Assembly (NCBI GenBank): GCA_007129525.1
Contig: SKVI01000016.1
Coordinates: forward strand, 1-14,722
DNA from: Gemmatimonadota bacterium
GTDB lineage: Bacteria > Gemmatimonadota > Gemmatimonadetes > Longimicrobiales > Gaopeijiaceae
Reading direction: 5' to 3'
DNA: 14,722 nucleotides
The position numbers and the translations under genes are program-made. A model generated the notes under the pieces. That model was not told the DNA's origin and made no database searches. It saw nothing but the letters and a program-made list of their open reading frames with translations. This document shows positions 6,793 through 13,141 of the stretch, in pieces. Positions within the stretch are counted from its first letter, which is position 1; each line of letters starts with the position of its first letter.

Positions 6793-8211
6793 CTAGAGGT
6801 GCTCCACCCGCATGGTGTTGGTGGTCCCGGGCTGATGGAAGGGGAAGCCGGCGGTGACCAGCACCGAATCGCCGGGCTGACCGACTCCGTGCTCCAGGAT
6901 TTGTCGCTTTCCGAACTCCGTCAGGGCGTCGTAGGTGACCTCCTCGGACTCGGCCAGGAGCGGCCGCACGCCCCACACTGCGGCCAGCTGTCGATAGGTG
7001 CTCAGGTCGGTGGTGACGGCAAAAATGGGAACCGCCGGCCGGTGCGACGAAACCAGCCGGGCCGAGAAGCCTGATCGGGTAATGGTGAGGATGGCCGGCG
7101 CCCCCAGGTTCCGGGAGGCGTCCACGGTGGCCGAGGCCACAGCGTGCTCCCGGGGCGTGGCGCCGGAACGGAGTGCATAATGGGTCATGCCCAGGTACCG
7201 GGGCCCCGACTCCAGAATGCCACTGGCCTCGATCTCCCCGATGATCCGCACCAGGGCGTCCACCGCTTCCCGGGGGTACTGGCCCACCGCGGTCTCACCC
7301 GAGAGCATCACGGCGTCGGTGCCGTCCAGCACGGCGTTGGCAACGTCGGAGGCCTCGGCCCGGGTCGGGCGGGGGTGCTGGATCATGGACTCCAGCATCT
7401 GGGTGGCGGTAATCACCGGACGGGCGTGGTAGTTGGCCAGCTGAATGATCTTCTTCTGGGCCAGGGGAACCTTCTCGAACGGGAGCTCCACCCCCAGGTC
7501 TCCCCGGGCCACCATGACCATGTCGGTTTCGTGGAGGATCTCCTCGATGACCGAAAGGGCCCGGGCCATCTCGATCTTGGCCACCACCAGGGCCCTGTCC
7601 GCCACCCTCTCCTTCAGCTCGGCCACGTCCGACGCCTGGCGCACGAAGGAGAGGCCGATGAACTCGACCCCGGCCGCCAGCGCCACCTCCAGGTCGTCCA
7701 GGTCCTTGTCGGTGAGCGACGCCGCCGAGAGAACCCCCGACGGAACGTTGATCCCCTTGTTGCTCCGGAGCTCGCCTCCCCGGACGACCCGGAACCGGGC
7801 CCGCCGTCCCTCGGTGCCGGTACACTCCAGCTCCAGGAGCCCGTCGTCCAGGAGCACCGGATCCCCTTCTCGTACATCCTGGGCCAGGTCGGAGTAGGTG
7901 GTGGGCAGCTCACCCGGCCGCTCCTCCCCCTCGGGGGCGAAGATGACCTCGGCTTCTTCCTCCAGGAGCACCGGTTCGGCCAGCGTCCCCACCCGCATCT
8001 TGGGTCCCTGCAGGTCCACCAGGATGGAGACGGGACGATCCACCGCCTCGCCGGCCTCCCGGACCGCCTCGATCCGCTGCCGGTGCTCCTCCGGAGTCCC
8101 GTGGGACATGTTGATGCGGGCCACGTTCATCCCCGCCAGCACCAGGGCCTGGATGGTCTCGGCGCTGGAGGTGGCGGGTCCAAGGGTACAGACGATTTTG
8201 GTTCGAAGCAT
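6793..8211 (-). CDS. pyk: Pyruvate kinase
   Basis: Transfers phosphate from phosphoenolpyruvate to ADP, the last step of glycolysis. It is 472 aa from the ATG at 8211, chosen because AGAAGG lies five bases before it; a TTG codon directly upstream could extend it by one residue. All landmarks are present: KIVCTLGP at the N terminus, NMSHG (34-38), VDLQGPKMRVG, SNKGINVPSG, VAKIE with catalytic Lys212, MVARGDLGVE (233-242), TATQMLESMI, and PTRAEASDVANAV with DGTDAVMLSGET. The C-terminal regulatory domain (about 340-472) ends PGTTNTMRVEHL, and no extra C-terminal PEP-utiliser domain is attached. It is the first gene of the minus-strand run, and the 254-base divergent region upstream should hold its promoter. 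Confidence 0.97.
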   Translation of the reverse strand: MLRTKIVCTLGPATSSAETIQALVLAGMNVARINMSHGTPEEHRQRIEAVREAGEAVDRPVSILVDLQGPKMRVGTLAEPVLLEEEAEVIFAPEGEERPGELPTTYSDLAQDVREGDPVLLDDGLLELECTGTEGRRARFRVVRGGELRSNKGINVPSGVLSAASLTDKDLDDLEVALAAGVEFIGLSFVRQASDVAELKERVADRALVVAKIEMARALSVIEEILHETDMVMVARGDLGVELPFEKVPLAQKKIIQLANYHARPVITATQMLESMIQHPRPTRAEASDVANAVLDGTDAVMLSGETAVGQYPREAVDALVRIIGEIEASGILESGPRYLGMTHYALRSGATPREHAVASATVDASRNLGAPAILTITRSGFSARLVSSHRPAVPIFAVTTDLSTYRQLAAVWGVRPLLAESEEVTYDALTEFGKRQILEHGVGQPGDSVLVTAGFPFHQPGTTNTMRVEHL

Positions 8212-8214
8212 CAA

Positions 8215-8468
8215 GACCTTCTATGTCGGCGGCATTCAGATTTCGGGTGAGGAGGCCCGTGCGGGCCGCCCGGAAGTTGCCGCCTCGAGGGGGTGGGAGG
8301 CAAGGCACCTTCGCTCAAGACGCCGGAGGGCGGAACATTTGCAGGTTTCATGCGGTATACCTCGTCTTTCGCGGGTCTGCGTCGGCCCATCGGGGGAGAC
8401 CCGGCGGGCGCCGGGCCTTCTGCACGAGCCGCCAGAACGCGCCCACAACGGGAGTCCGCCTGCACTTG
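8215..8468. other. Divergent intergenic region between pyk and rnd
   Basis: This must carry the promoters for both directions, but I find no confident -35/-10 pair. It contains two tight G+C-rich palindromes: GGCCCG-TG-CGGGCC at 8254-8267 and CCCGGCG-GG-CGCCGGG at 8400-8415. The second would lie in the rnd leader. Both strands are open for long stretches, but the translations show no resemblance to known proteins. No tRNA or recognisable riboswitch was found. Confidence 0.6.
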
Positions 8469-9629
8469 ATGGACATCAAACTGATCGAACGATCCGAGGA
8501 GCTGGAACCCCTCCACGCCCACCTGGCGACGGCGAACCGGATCGCCCTGGACTGCGAGGCCGCCGGCTTCCATCGGTACTCCGACCGGCTCTGCCTGGTC
8601 CAGTTGACCCACGACGAACGCACCTACCTGTTGGACCCCCTCTCCGTTGACGTCGGTGACCTCCTTCGACCCATTCTGGAGGACCCGAGCCGGGAGGTGG
8701 TCATGCACGGAGCCGACTTCGACCTTCGGCTCCTGGACCGGGACCTGGGCATCAATCTCCAGGGTCTCTTCGACACCCAGATCGCGGCATCGATCCTGGG
8801 CATCGATGGAATCGGCCTGCAGTCGCTCCTGGAGCGGACCCTGGACGTCCAGCTCTCCAAGAAGTACCAGCGTGCGGACTGGGCCCGGCGGCCCCTCCCC
8901 GACGAGATGCTCAAGTACGCGGCCCTGGACACCCACCACCTCCTGACGCTGGCCGACCGGCTGGCCCGGGAGCTGAGTGAGGCGGGCCGCATGGACTGGG
9001 CCCGGGAAGAGTTCGCCGAGCTGGAAAAGATCCGCTACGAAGAGCCCGAGGAGTCGGACCCGGCGGCCCGCCTGAAGGCGGCCCGGGACATGACGGACCG
9101 GGAAGTGCACCGGCTCCGGGAAGCGCTCCACTGGCGGGACGAGATCGCCCGGGAACGGGACCGGGCCCCCTTCAGGGTAGCCAACGACTCGGTCCTGATC
9201 CAGGCGGCGCGGCAACCCCCCGCCAGCGTGGAGGCCCTCATCGATATTCGCGGCATGAACCGGGGGCTGGCCCGACAGGAGGGAGAGGGCCTGGTCCGTC
9301 GACTCCAGGCAGTGGAGTCGCTGGCGGCCGACGAGGTCCAGGGTCTCCCCGCCAGGGAGTACTCCGGGCGGGGACGTCCCCCTCCGGAGGTGCAGGACCG
9401 GATGCGGAGCCTGAAACAGGTGCGCAACCAGCGGGCCGCTGAGCTGGGAATCGACCGGGGAACGCTGCTTCCCAACGCCCTGCTGGAAGAGCTGGCGCTG
9501 GAGCCTCCGGACGAGGTGGAGGACGTGAGCCGGGTGCCGGGCATACGCACCTGGCAGGCGGAAATTCTGGGACCAGACCTGGTCCGGGCGTTGAACGTCC
9601 CCTCGGGGTCGGGCGCCGAGCAACGATAA
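8469..9629 (+). CDS. rnd: Ribonuclease D
   Basis: A 3'-5' exoribonuclease of the DEDDy family, known for trimming tRNA and other small RNA precursors. From the ATG at 8469 it has 386 aa, the usual size. Exonuclease residues are visible: Asp28 and Glu30 in ALDCEA, Asp85 in HGADFDLRLL, and Tyr150 and Asp154 in YAALDTHHL. A helical HRDC domain, the RNA-binding module, follows at about residues 212-280, and a second helical region runs to the C terminus, as in E. coli RNase D. The start is somewhat uncertain: GGGAG at 8450-8454 is 14 bases from this ATG, so CTG at 8460 or TTG at 8466 are alternatives. The open frame to 8223 is rejected. A small gene follows 28 bases downstream. Confidence 0.93.
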   Translation: MDIKLIERSEELEPLHAHLATANRIALDCEAAGFHRYSDRLCLVQLTHDERTYLLDPLSVDVGDLLRPILEDPSREVVMHGADFDLRLLDRDLGINLQGLFDTQIAASILGIDGIGLQSLLERTLDVQLSKKYQRADWARRPLPDEMLKYAALDTHHLLTLADRLARELSEAGRMDWAREEFAELEKIRYEEPEESDPAARLKAARDMTDREVHRLREALHWRDEIARERDRAPFRVANDSVLIQAARQPPASVEALIDIRGMNRGLARQEGEGLVRRLQAVESLAADEVQGLPAREYSGRGRPPPEVQDRMRSLKQVRNQRAAELGIDRGTLLPNALLEELALEPPDEVEDVSRVPGIRTWQAEILGPDLVRALNVPSGSGAEQR

Positions 9630-9657
9630 CTACACTTGAACCGGATACGGAGGTCGA

Positions 9658-10038
9658 ATGGCTTCGGAGATGCTGCAGAGGGATGACCTGTCGGTATACG
9701 TGGTGGCGGGCGTCCCCAAGAGCTTCAAGAAGAAGCTGCAGAAGTTCGTGGAGAAGGAGTCCAAGTCCGACGGCGACGTCATGCTCCTGGACGAGGAGAT
9801 GACCGACTGGGTCTTGGCACGCGTGCAGGGGGAGAAGCGCAGGAGCCACGAGCAGACCCCGGCTTCGTCCGCCCTTTGGCGGGCCTACCGGGCGCTGAGC
9901 GCGGCGCGCTACCACCTGCAGGACCAGCCCATCGAGAAGGAGATCCGGAGCCTGCGGGACCAGATCGAGGAGCTGTGGCGGGACACGAGCCCCCTCCACG
10001 AGGTGGAGGAGGAAGAGGAGCTGGAAGAGGCCAGTTGA
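9658..10038 (+). CDS. Conserved-looking small protein with acidic C-terminal tail, function unknown
   Basis: I do not recognise this 126-aa protein. GGAGG ends four bases before the ATG at 9658, and the rnd stop is only 28 bases upstream, so cotranscription with ribonuclease D is likely. The N-terminal part has a basic KSFKKKLQKFVEKESK patch (about 21-36). The middle (about 70-90) is Ala/Arg/Tyr-rich and helical-looking. Residues about 92-108 (EKEIRSLRDQIEELW) have heptad-like spacing, suggesting a short coiled coil. The end is strongly acidic (EVEEEEELEEAS). There is no signal peptide or membrane segment, so it is probably cytoplasmic. The basic front and acidic tail would suit a nucleic-acid- or ribosome-associated partner, but that is speculation. 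Confidence 0.8.
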   Translation: MASEMLQRDDLSVYVVAGVPKSFKKKLQKFVEKESKSDGDVMLLDEEMTDWVLARVQGEKRRSHEQTPASSALWRAYRALSAARYHLQDQPIEKEIRSLRDQIEELWRDTSPLHEVEEEEELEEAS

Positions 10039-10055
10039 GCCTTCTTTCCGGCTCA
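10036..10055. terminator. Possible short hairpin between convergent genes
   Basis: TGAGCC at 10036-10041 pairs perfectly with GGCTCA at 10050-10055 around the 8-base loop ttctttcc. It begins at the stop codon of the plus-strand gene and lies just past the stop of the minus-strand DksA-like gene, where a shared terminator would be expected. No T-run follows, so it would be a weak one. Confidence 0.35.
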
Positions 10056-10062
10056 GCTCGCC

Positions 10063-10443
10063 TCAGGCGCCGTCCTCCTCCTTGACCTTGCAGTCGATGC
10101 AGTAGCGGGCATGGGGGAGGGCGTCCAGGCGTTCGAAGCCCAGGGCTGCGCCGCAGGTGTGACAGTTCCCGAAGTTCTCCGGATCGTTGTAGAGCCTCCG
10201 GAGCGCCTGCTCCAGGCGGTACAGGTAGCGGCCCTCCTTCGTGGCGAAGAGGGCTGCCTTTTCCCGTTCCATGGCCTCGGTCCCCTGATCGGCCATGTGA
10301 TCGGTATAGGCGGCCAGGGTGGAGTCGCCCGATTCCCGATCGGCCTTCGCCATCTGGTCGAAGAGGCCCAGGGAACGAAGGGCCTTCGCCCGTTCCTCCT
10401 GCAGCCGCGATTCGATATGCTCCAGCTGTGACTTGTCAAGCAT
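10063..10443 (-). CDS. DksA/TraR-type C4 zinc-finger protein
   Basis: A 126-aa protein with the DksA/TraR layout: N-terminal helical region, central YTDHMADQGTEAMEREK (about 46-62), then a C-terminal C4 zinc finger with Cys94 and Cys97 (CHTC) and Cys115 and Cys118 (CIDC). DksA binds the RNA polymerase secondary channel with ppGpp. The HxAD..TE...ERE pattern here is closer to the YteA/YocK-like subgroup than to E. coli DksA, and I do not see the DxxDxA coiled-coil tip clearly, so ppGpp-linked control is not assured. GAGGG lies six bases before the ATG at 10443. It is divergent from the YggX-like gene (178-base gap) and convergent with the small gene at 9658. Confidence 0.9.
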   Translation of the reverse strand: MLDKSQLEHIESRLQEERAKALRSLGLFDQMAKADRESGDSTLAAYTDHMADQGTEAMEREKAALFATKEGRYLYRLEQALRRLYNDPENFGNCHTCGAALGFERLDALPHARYCIDCKVKEEDGA

Positions 10444-10485
10444 TGTACGCCCTCGCCTGGGGTAGGCTCGTGGAGGCGGATCCAG

Positions 10486-10502
10486 CCGGGCTACCGGCCC
10501 GG
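10486..10502. other. Stem-loop in the divergent DksA-like/YggX-like intergenic region
   Basis: CCGGGC (10486-10491) pairs perfectly with GCCCGG (10497-10502) around the loop TACCG. It lies about 43 bases upstream of the DksA-like start codon. It could be part of that leader or an operator. No convincing promoter was found in the surrounding 178 bases. Confidence 0.35.
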
Positions 10503-10603
10503 ACCGACGCCATCCCGATCAGCATGGAAAGTTACCGAACCCTGCCGTCCCCGTCTACTGTTGGCCCTACCATCGGACGGGGCCGAGGACGCAAACCGTA
10601 TTT

Positions 10604-10619
10604 CACGTCAGGAGACGTG
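10604..10619 (+). promoter_or_regulatory. Hairpin presenting the Shine-Dalgarno of the YggX-like gene
   Basis: CACGTC at 10604-10609 and GACGTG at 10614-10619 form a perfect 6-bp stem whose 4-base loop is AGGA (10610-10613). AGGAG is the only Shine-Dalgarno candidate and the ATG starts at 10622. The ribosome binding site therefore sits in the loop and first stem base of a hairpin that ends two bases before the start codon. Such an arrangement could modulate initiation. Confidence 0.55.
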
Positions 10620-10621
10620 CC

Positions 10622-10900
10622 ATGGACACCATACATTGCCAGCGATGCCAGGACGAGAGACCGGCTCTTCCCAATCCCCCCTTCCGGAACGAACGGGGCG
10701 AGATCATCCAGAAGCGGATCTGCCAGATCTGCTGGGGTGAGTGGCTGGAGCACCAGACGCTCCTGATCAACCACTACGGACTGGACCCACGGGAACCGAA
10801 GTCCCGAGAGTTCCTGTACTCGCAGATCGACGAGGTCCTCCTGGGCGACGGCGAGGCCGAGCAGGTGGACACGTCCAAGCAGGGCACCGTCGAGTGGTAG
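10622..10900 (+). CDS. YggX-like Fe(II)-trafficking/oxidative damage protein with two added CxxC motifs
   Basis: A 92-aa protein. Residues about 30-75 follow the pattern of YggX proteins: a W..W pair (Trp38, Trp41), then the H.QT.LIN..GL segment (44-54), then a REFL....DE.LL helix (62-74). YggX is linked to protection of iron-sulfur clusters from oxidation and to iron handling. Unlike classical YggX, which has a single N-terminal Cys, this protein has CQRC (Cys6, Cys9) and CQIC (Cys34, Cys37), an arrangement that looks like a zinc or iron four-Cys site. The C-terminal tail is acidic and ends in TVEW. The start follows AGGAG with seven bases between. I am confident it is a real gene, and less so of the YggX assignment, which rests on pattern recognition. 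Confidence 0.75.
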   Translation: MDTIHCQRCQDERPALPNPPFRNERGEIIQKRICQICWGEWLEHQTLLINHYGLDPREPKSREFLYSQIDEVLLGDGEAEQVDTSKQGTVEW

Positions 10901-10918
10901 GACTCACGGCAAGGCGAA

Positions 10919-12160
10919 TCAGCCGCCGGAGTGCTCCACCCCTTCGCCCCTGAGGACGGGCGCGATCTCTTCCATGGCCCCCTCGAGGGTCCCCTTGTCG
11001 ATGGTCAGGGGAGGGGCGAAGCGAATGACCTGGTGATGGGTCTCTTTGGCCAGGATCCCCCGGTCCATGAGGGTCTCGCAGAAGGGTCGAGCCGGGCCCG
11101 AGCTCTCCTTGATGACGACCCCGATCATGAGCCCCTTGCCCCGGACGTGGTCCACGTGGGGTGAATCCACCGCCCGGAGCTCGTCCATGAACCAGGATCC
11201 CAGCTCGTCGGACTTCCCGGGCAGATCTTCGTCGAGGATCACCTTGAGGGAGGCTCGGCCCACGGCGGCCCCCAGGGGGTTGCCGCCGAAGGTGGATCCG
11301 TGGTCGCCCGGGCGGAACACGTACATGTACTCGTCGTCGGCGATGGCGGCCGACACCGGGTAGACTCCGCCGCCCAGCGCCTTCCCCACGATGAGCACGT
11401 CGGGGCGCACCTCTTCCCAGTCGCAGCAGAAGAGGCGCCCGGTGCGGCCCAGTCCGGTCTGGATCTCGTCGGCCATGAAGGCCACGTTCTCCCGGGTGCA
11501 GATCTCCCGGGCGCCCGAGAGGTAGCCCTCCGGCGGGACCGTCACTCCTCCCTCGCCCTGGATGGGCTCCACCAGGAAGCCTACGGTGTTCTCGTTCACC
11601 GCGTCCCGGAGGGCGTCCAGATCTCCGTAGGGAACCCGGGGGAATCCGGGGGCGAAGGGCCCGAAGCCCTCCTTGTACTGCTCCTCGGACGAGAAGCCCA
11701 CCACGGTGGTGGTCCGCCCGTGGAAGTTCCCGTCACAGACGATGATCTCGGCCTTGTCCGCCGGCACACCCTTCACCTCGTAACCCCACTTCCGGACCAT
11801 CTTGATGGCCGTCTCCACCGCCTCGGCCCCGGTGTTCATGGGCAGCGCCTTCTCGAACCCGGTGGCCTGGCAGAGCTCTCGCACGAAGGGCCCCATCTGG
11901 TCGTTGTGGAAGGCCCGGGAGGTGAGGGTGATCCGCTCCATCTGGTCCTGCACCGCCTGCAGGATCCGGGGGTGGCGGTGCCCCTGGTTGAGGGCCGAGT
12001 AGGCCGCCAGCATGTCCAGGTATCGGCGCCCCTCCACGTCCCAGACCCAGACCCCCTCGCCCCGCTCCAGGACCACCGGCAGCGGTTTGTAGTTGTGAGC
12101 GCTCCAGCGATCTACCTCGGACAGGATCTCCGACGTTCGGGGGGCGGCCGTCTGGCTCAT
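10919..12160 (-). CDS. rocD: Ornithine aminotransferase (ornithine-oxo-acid transaminase)
   Basis: PLP-dependent class III aminotransferase that converts ornithine and 2-oxoglutarate to glutamate semialdehyde and glutamate, linking arginine/ornithine breakdown to proline and glutamate. It is 413 aa from the ATG at 12160, preceded by AAGGAG five bases upstream; the frame continues to 12208 but without support. Visible features are SAHNYKPLPVVLERG near the N terminus (typical of ornithine aminotransferases), MNTGAEAVETAIK (108-120) for cofactor phosphate binding, FHGRT (147-151), EPIQGEGG, DEIQTG with Asp231, and GKALGGG with the Schiff-base Lys260. It is convergent with the YggX-like gene, with only 18 bases between the stops. 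No arginase or other roc gene is adjacent. Confidence 0.93.
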   Translation of the reverse strand: MSQTAAPRTSEILSEVDRWSAHNYKPLPVVLERGEGVWVWDVEGRRYLDMLAAYSALNQGHRHPRILQAVQDQMERITLTSRAFHNDQMGPFVRELCQATGFEKALPMNTGAEAVETAIKMVRKWGYEVKGVPADKAEIIVCDGNFHGRTTTVVGFSSEEQYKEGFGPFAPGFPRVPYGDLDALRDAVNENTVGFLVEPIQGEGGVTVPPEGYLSGAREICTRENVAFMADEIQTGLGRTGRLFCCDWEEVRPDVLIVGKALGGGVYPVSAAIADDEYMYVFRPGDHGSTFGGNPLGAAVGRASLKVILDEDLPGKSDELGSWFMDELRAVDSPHVDHVRGKGLMIGVVIKESSGPARPFCETLMDRGILAKETHHQVIRFAPPLTIDKGTLEGAMEEIAPVLRGEGVEHSGG

Positions 12161-12282
12161 TGAATCTCCTTGGTCTCGGGGAAGGGTTCTGGGTGTGCGG
12201 AGGTCCAACCGTTGAGAAGGTCGCGGGCGGAAAGGCGGGGATCAAGAGGCACCGCGATCCGGGGCGGGGTGGGGTGAACGAC

Positions 12283-12318
12283 CGAACGGGGCCGGGCTCT
12301 TCAGCCCGACCCCGTTCG
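12283..12318 (-). terminator. Strong terminator-like hairpin downstream of the FAS1 gene
   Basis: A 16-bp stem (12283-12298 with 12303-12318) with one C-A mismatch at 12292/12309 and a 4-base loop. It lies 37 bases past the stop of the FAS1 lipoprotein gene and upstream of rocD on the same strand. The stem is long and G+C-rich but no clear T-tract follows, so it is either a GC-type terminator or a stable mRNA 3' end. It separates the FAS1 transcript from rocD. Confidence 0.7.
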
Positions 12319-12355
12319 CGTGTTCGCTGGCGCGTGGGCCGCGCCGCGTCCGGAT

Positions 12356-13009
12356 TCAGTCGGTGAGGGCTGCCACCACCGATGGCGGCACGATCACCTG
12401 GTCGATGACGTGGATGATCCCGTTGCTGGCCGAGATGTTGAAGAGGCCGGCACCCACCAGGATTGCCGCGTCGTACTCCCTGATGCCCGTGAGCCCGTCA
12501 GCGATGGTGGCGTTGCCCCGCACGTCGAAGGTCTCGCCCAGGAGGCTCTCTACGGTGCGACTCCGGGGGGAGCGGGCCGGGGGCACCACGCTGTTGGCGG
12601 CTCTGCGACCCTCCACCACGTGGTACAGGAGGACGTCCAGCACCACGTCCGCCGGCACGTCGTTGATCTCGTTGATCTCCGCACCCAGGACGGCGGAGAG
12701 CAGACCGTAGAGATTCTGGAACGCCTCGTCGGTGGGCGCAAAGACCGTGTACTGGTCCGTGCCGGTGAGGAAGAGGTCCACCAGGCCGGTGTCCAGCTCA
12801 CCGTCTACGTAGACCAGGGCACCCACGAGCTCGTCAAAGCCGGCCTCGATGGCGATGGCGGCGATGGGATCGTCGCCCGGCGCCGGAGCGCGGTTCTCGG
12901 CAGTGGTCTCGGGGGCGGTAAGGAGATCGGCGTCGGCGGAGGCGTCGTCGCAGGCGACGAGGGCGGCGGCGACGAAGAGCGCCAGGGCGGTGAGGATCAG
13001 ACGTTTCAT
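12356..13009 (-). CDS. FAS1 (fasciclin/beta-Ig-H3) domain lipoprotein
   Basis: A 217-aa exported protein. Lys2-Arg3, a hydrophobic run, then LVAC with Cys20 form a lipoprotein signal. Asp21-Asp22 follow; in E. coli an Asp at this place favours retention in the inner membrane, though this rule may not hold here. A low-complexity acidic linker spans about 21-46, and a single FAS1 domain covers about 48-214: H1 region YTVFAPTDEAFQNL (about 87-100), the central LLYHVVEG, and the H2 end NGIIHVIDQVIVPP. FAS1 domains act in adhesion or ligand binding; bacterial roles are poorly defined. The start has GGAGA six bases upstream. The gene is a single unit: its own promoter region with TGTACA repeats upstream and a strong hairpin downstream. 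Confidence 0.93.
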   Translation of the reverse strand: MKRLILTALALFVAAALVACDDASADADLLTAPETTAENRAPAPGDDPIAAIAIEAGFDELVGALVYVDGELDTGLVDLFLTGTDQYTVFAPTDEAFQNLYGLLSAVLGAEINEINDVPADVVLDVLLYHVVEGRRAANSVVPPARSPRSRTVESLLGETFDVRGNATIADGLTGIREYDAAILVGAGLFNISASNGIIHVIDQVIVPPSVVAALTD

Positions 13010-13084
13010 TTTCGTTCTCCAGAGGGAAGTACAGGTATGGGCCGCGGCGCGAACGCAGGCGGGCGGTCCAGTTATCGTAGAGCA

Positions 13085-13113
13085 AATCTGTACATCCCCC
13101 GGACAGATGTCAA
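13085..13113 (-). promoter_or_regulatory. Sigma70-type promoter for the FAS1 gene
   Basis: On the minus strand a perfect -35 hexamer TTGACA (13113-13108) is followed by exactly 17 bases and CAGATT (13090-13085). CAGATT keeps A2, A4 and T6 of TATAAT. Transcription would begin near 13078 and give a leader of about 70 bases before the ATG at 13009. The perfect -35 stands out in this G+C-rich sequence. Confidence 0.6.
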
Positions 13114-13138
13114 GGGTACATGTACATTACCTGTACAA
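13089..13138 (-). promoter_or_regulatory. TGTACA repeat cluster, candidate operator overlapping the FAS1 promoter
   Basis: Three exact TGTACA sites lie at 13132-13137, 13121-13126 and 13089-13094. The first two are exactly 11 bases apart on the minus strand, just upstream of the -35. The third is in the -35/-10 spacer, preceded by a degenerate TGTCCG 11 bases before it. GTACATGTAC at 13116-13125 is also a perfect 10-base palindrome. The TGTACA units and 11-base step resemble the direct-repeat operators described for MerR-family CarH/LitR photoregulators. No such regulator is encoded here, so the identity of the binding protein is inferred. Confidence 0.5.
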
Positions 13139-13141
13139 CCT

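Noticed and set aside
8223..8468. N-terminal extension of ribonuclease D by 82 residues
   Set aside because: The extension is Arg/Gly/Pro-rich, unlike the family, and would make the protein far longer than known RNase D. It also covers the region needed for the divergent promoters.
10444..10603. Promoters for the divergent DksA-like and YggX-like genes
   Set aside because: No -35/-10 pair with reasonable spacing could be supported on either strand, so none is annotated.
12161..12208. Upstream extension of ornithine aminotransferase
   Set aside because: AAGGAG is placed correctly for the ATG at 12160, and the extension has no support.
13116..13125. GTACATGTAC palindrome as a stand-alone dimer operator (LexA- or Fur-like)
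   Set aside because: It matches neither the LexA nor the Fur consensus. The 11-base direct repetition of TGTACA explains it better.
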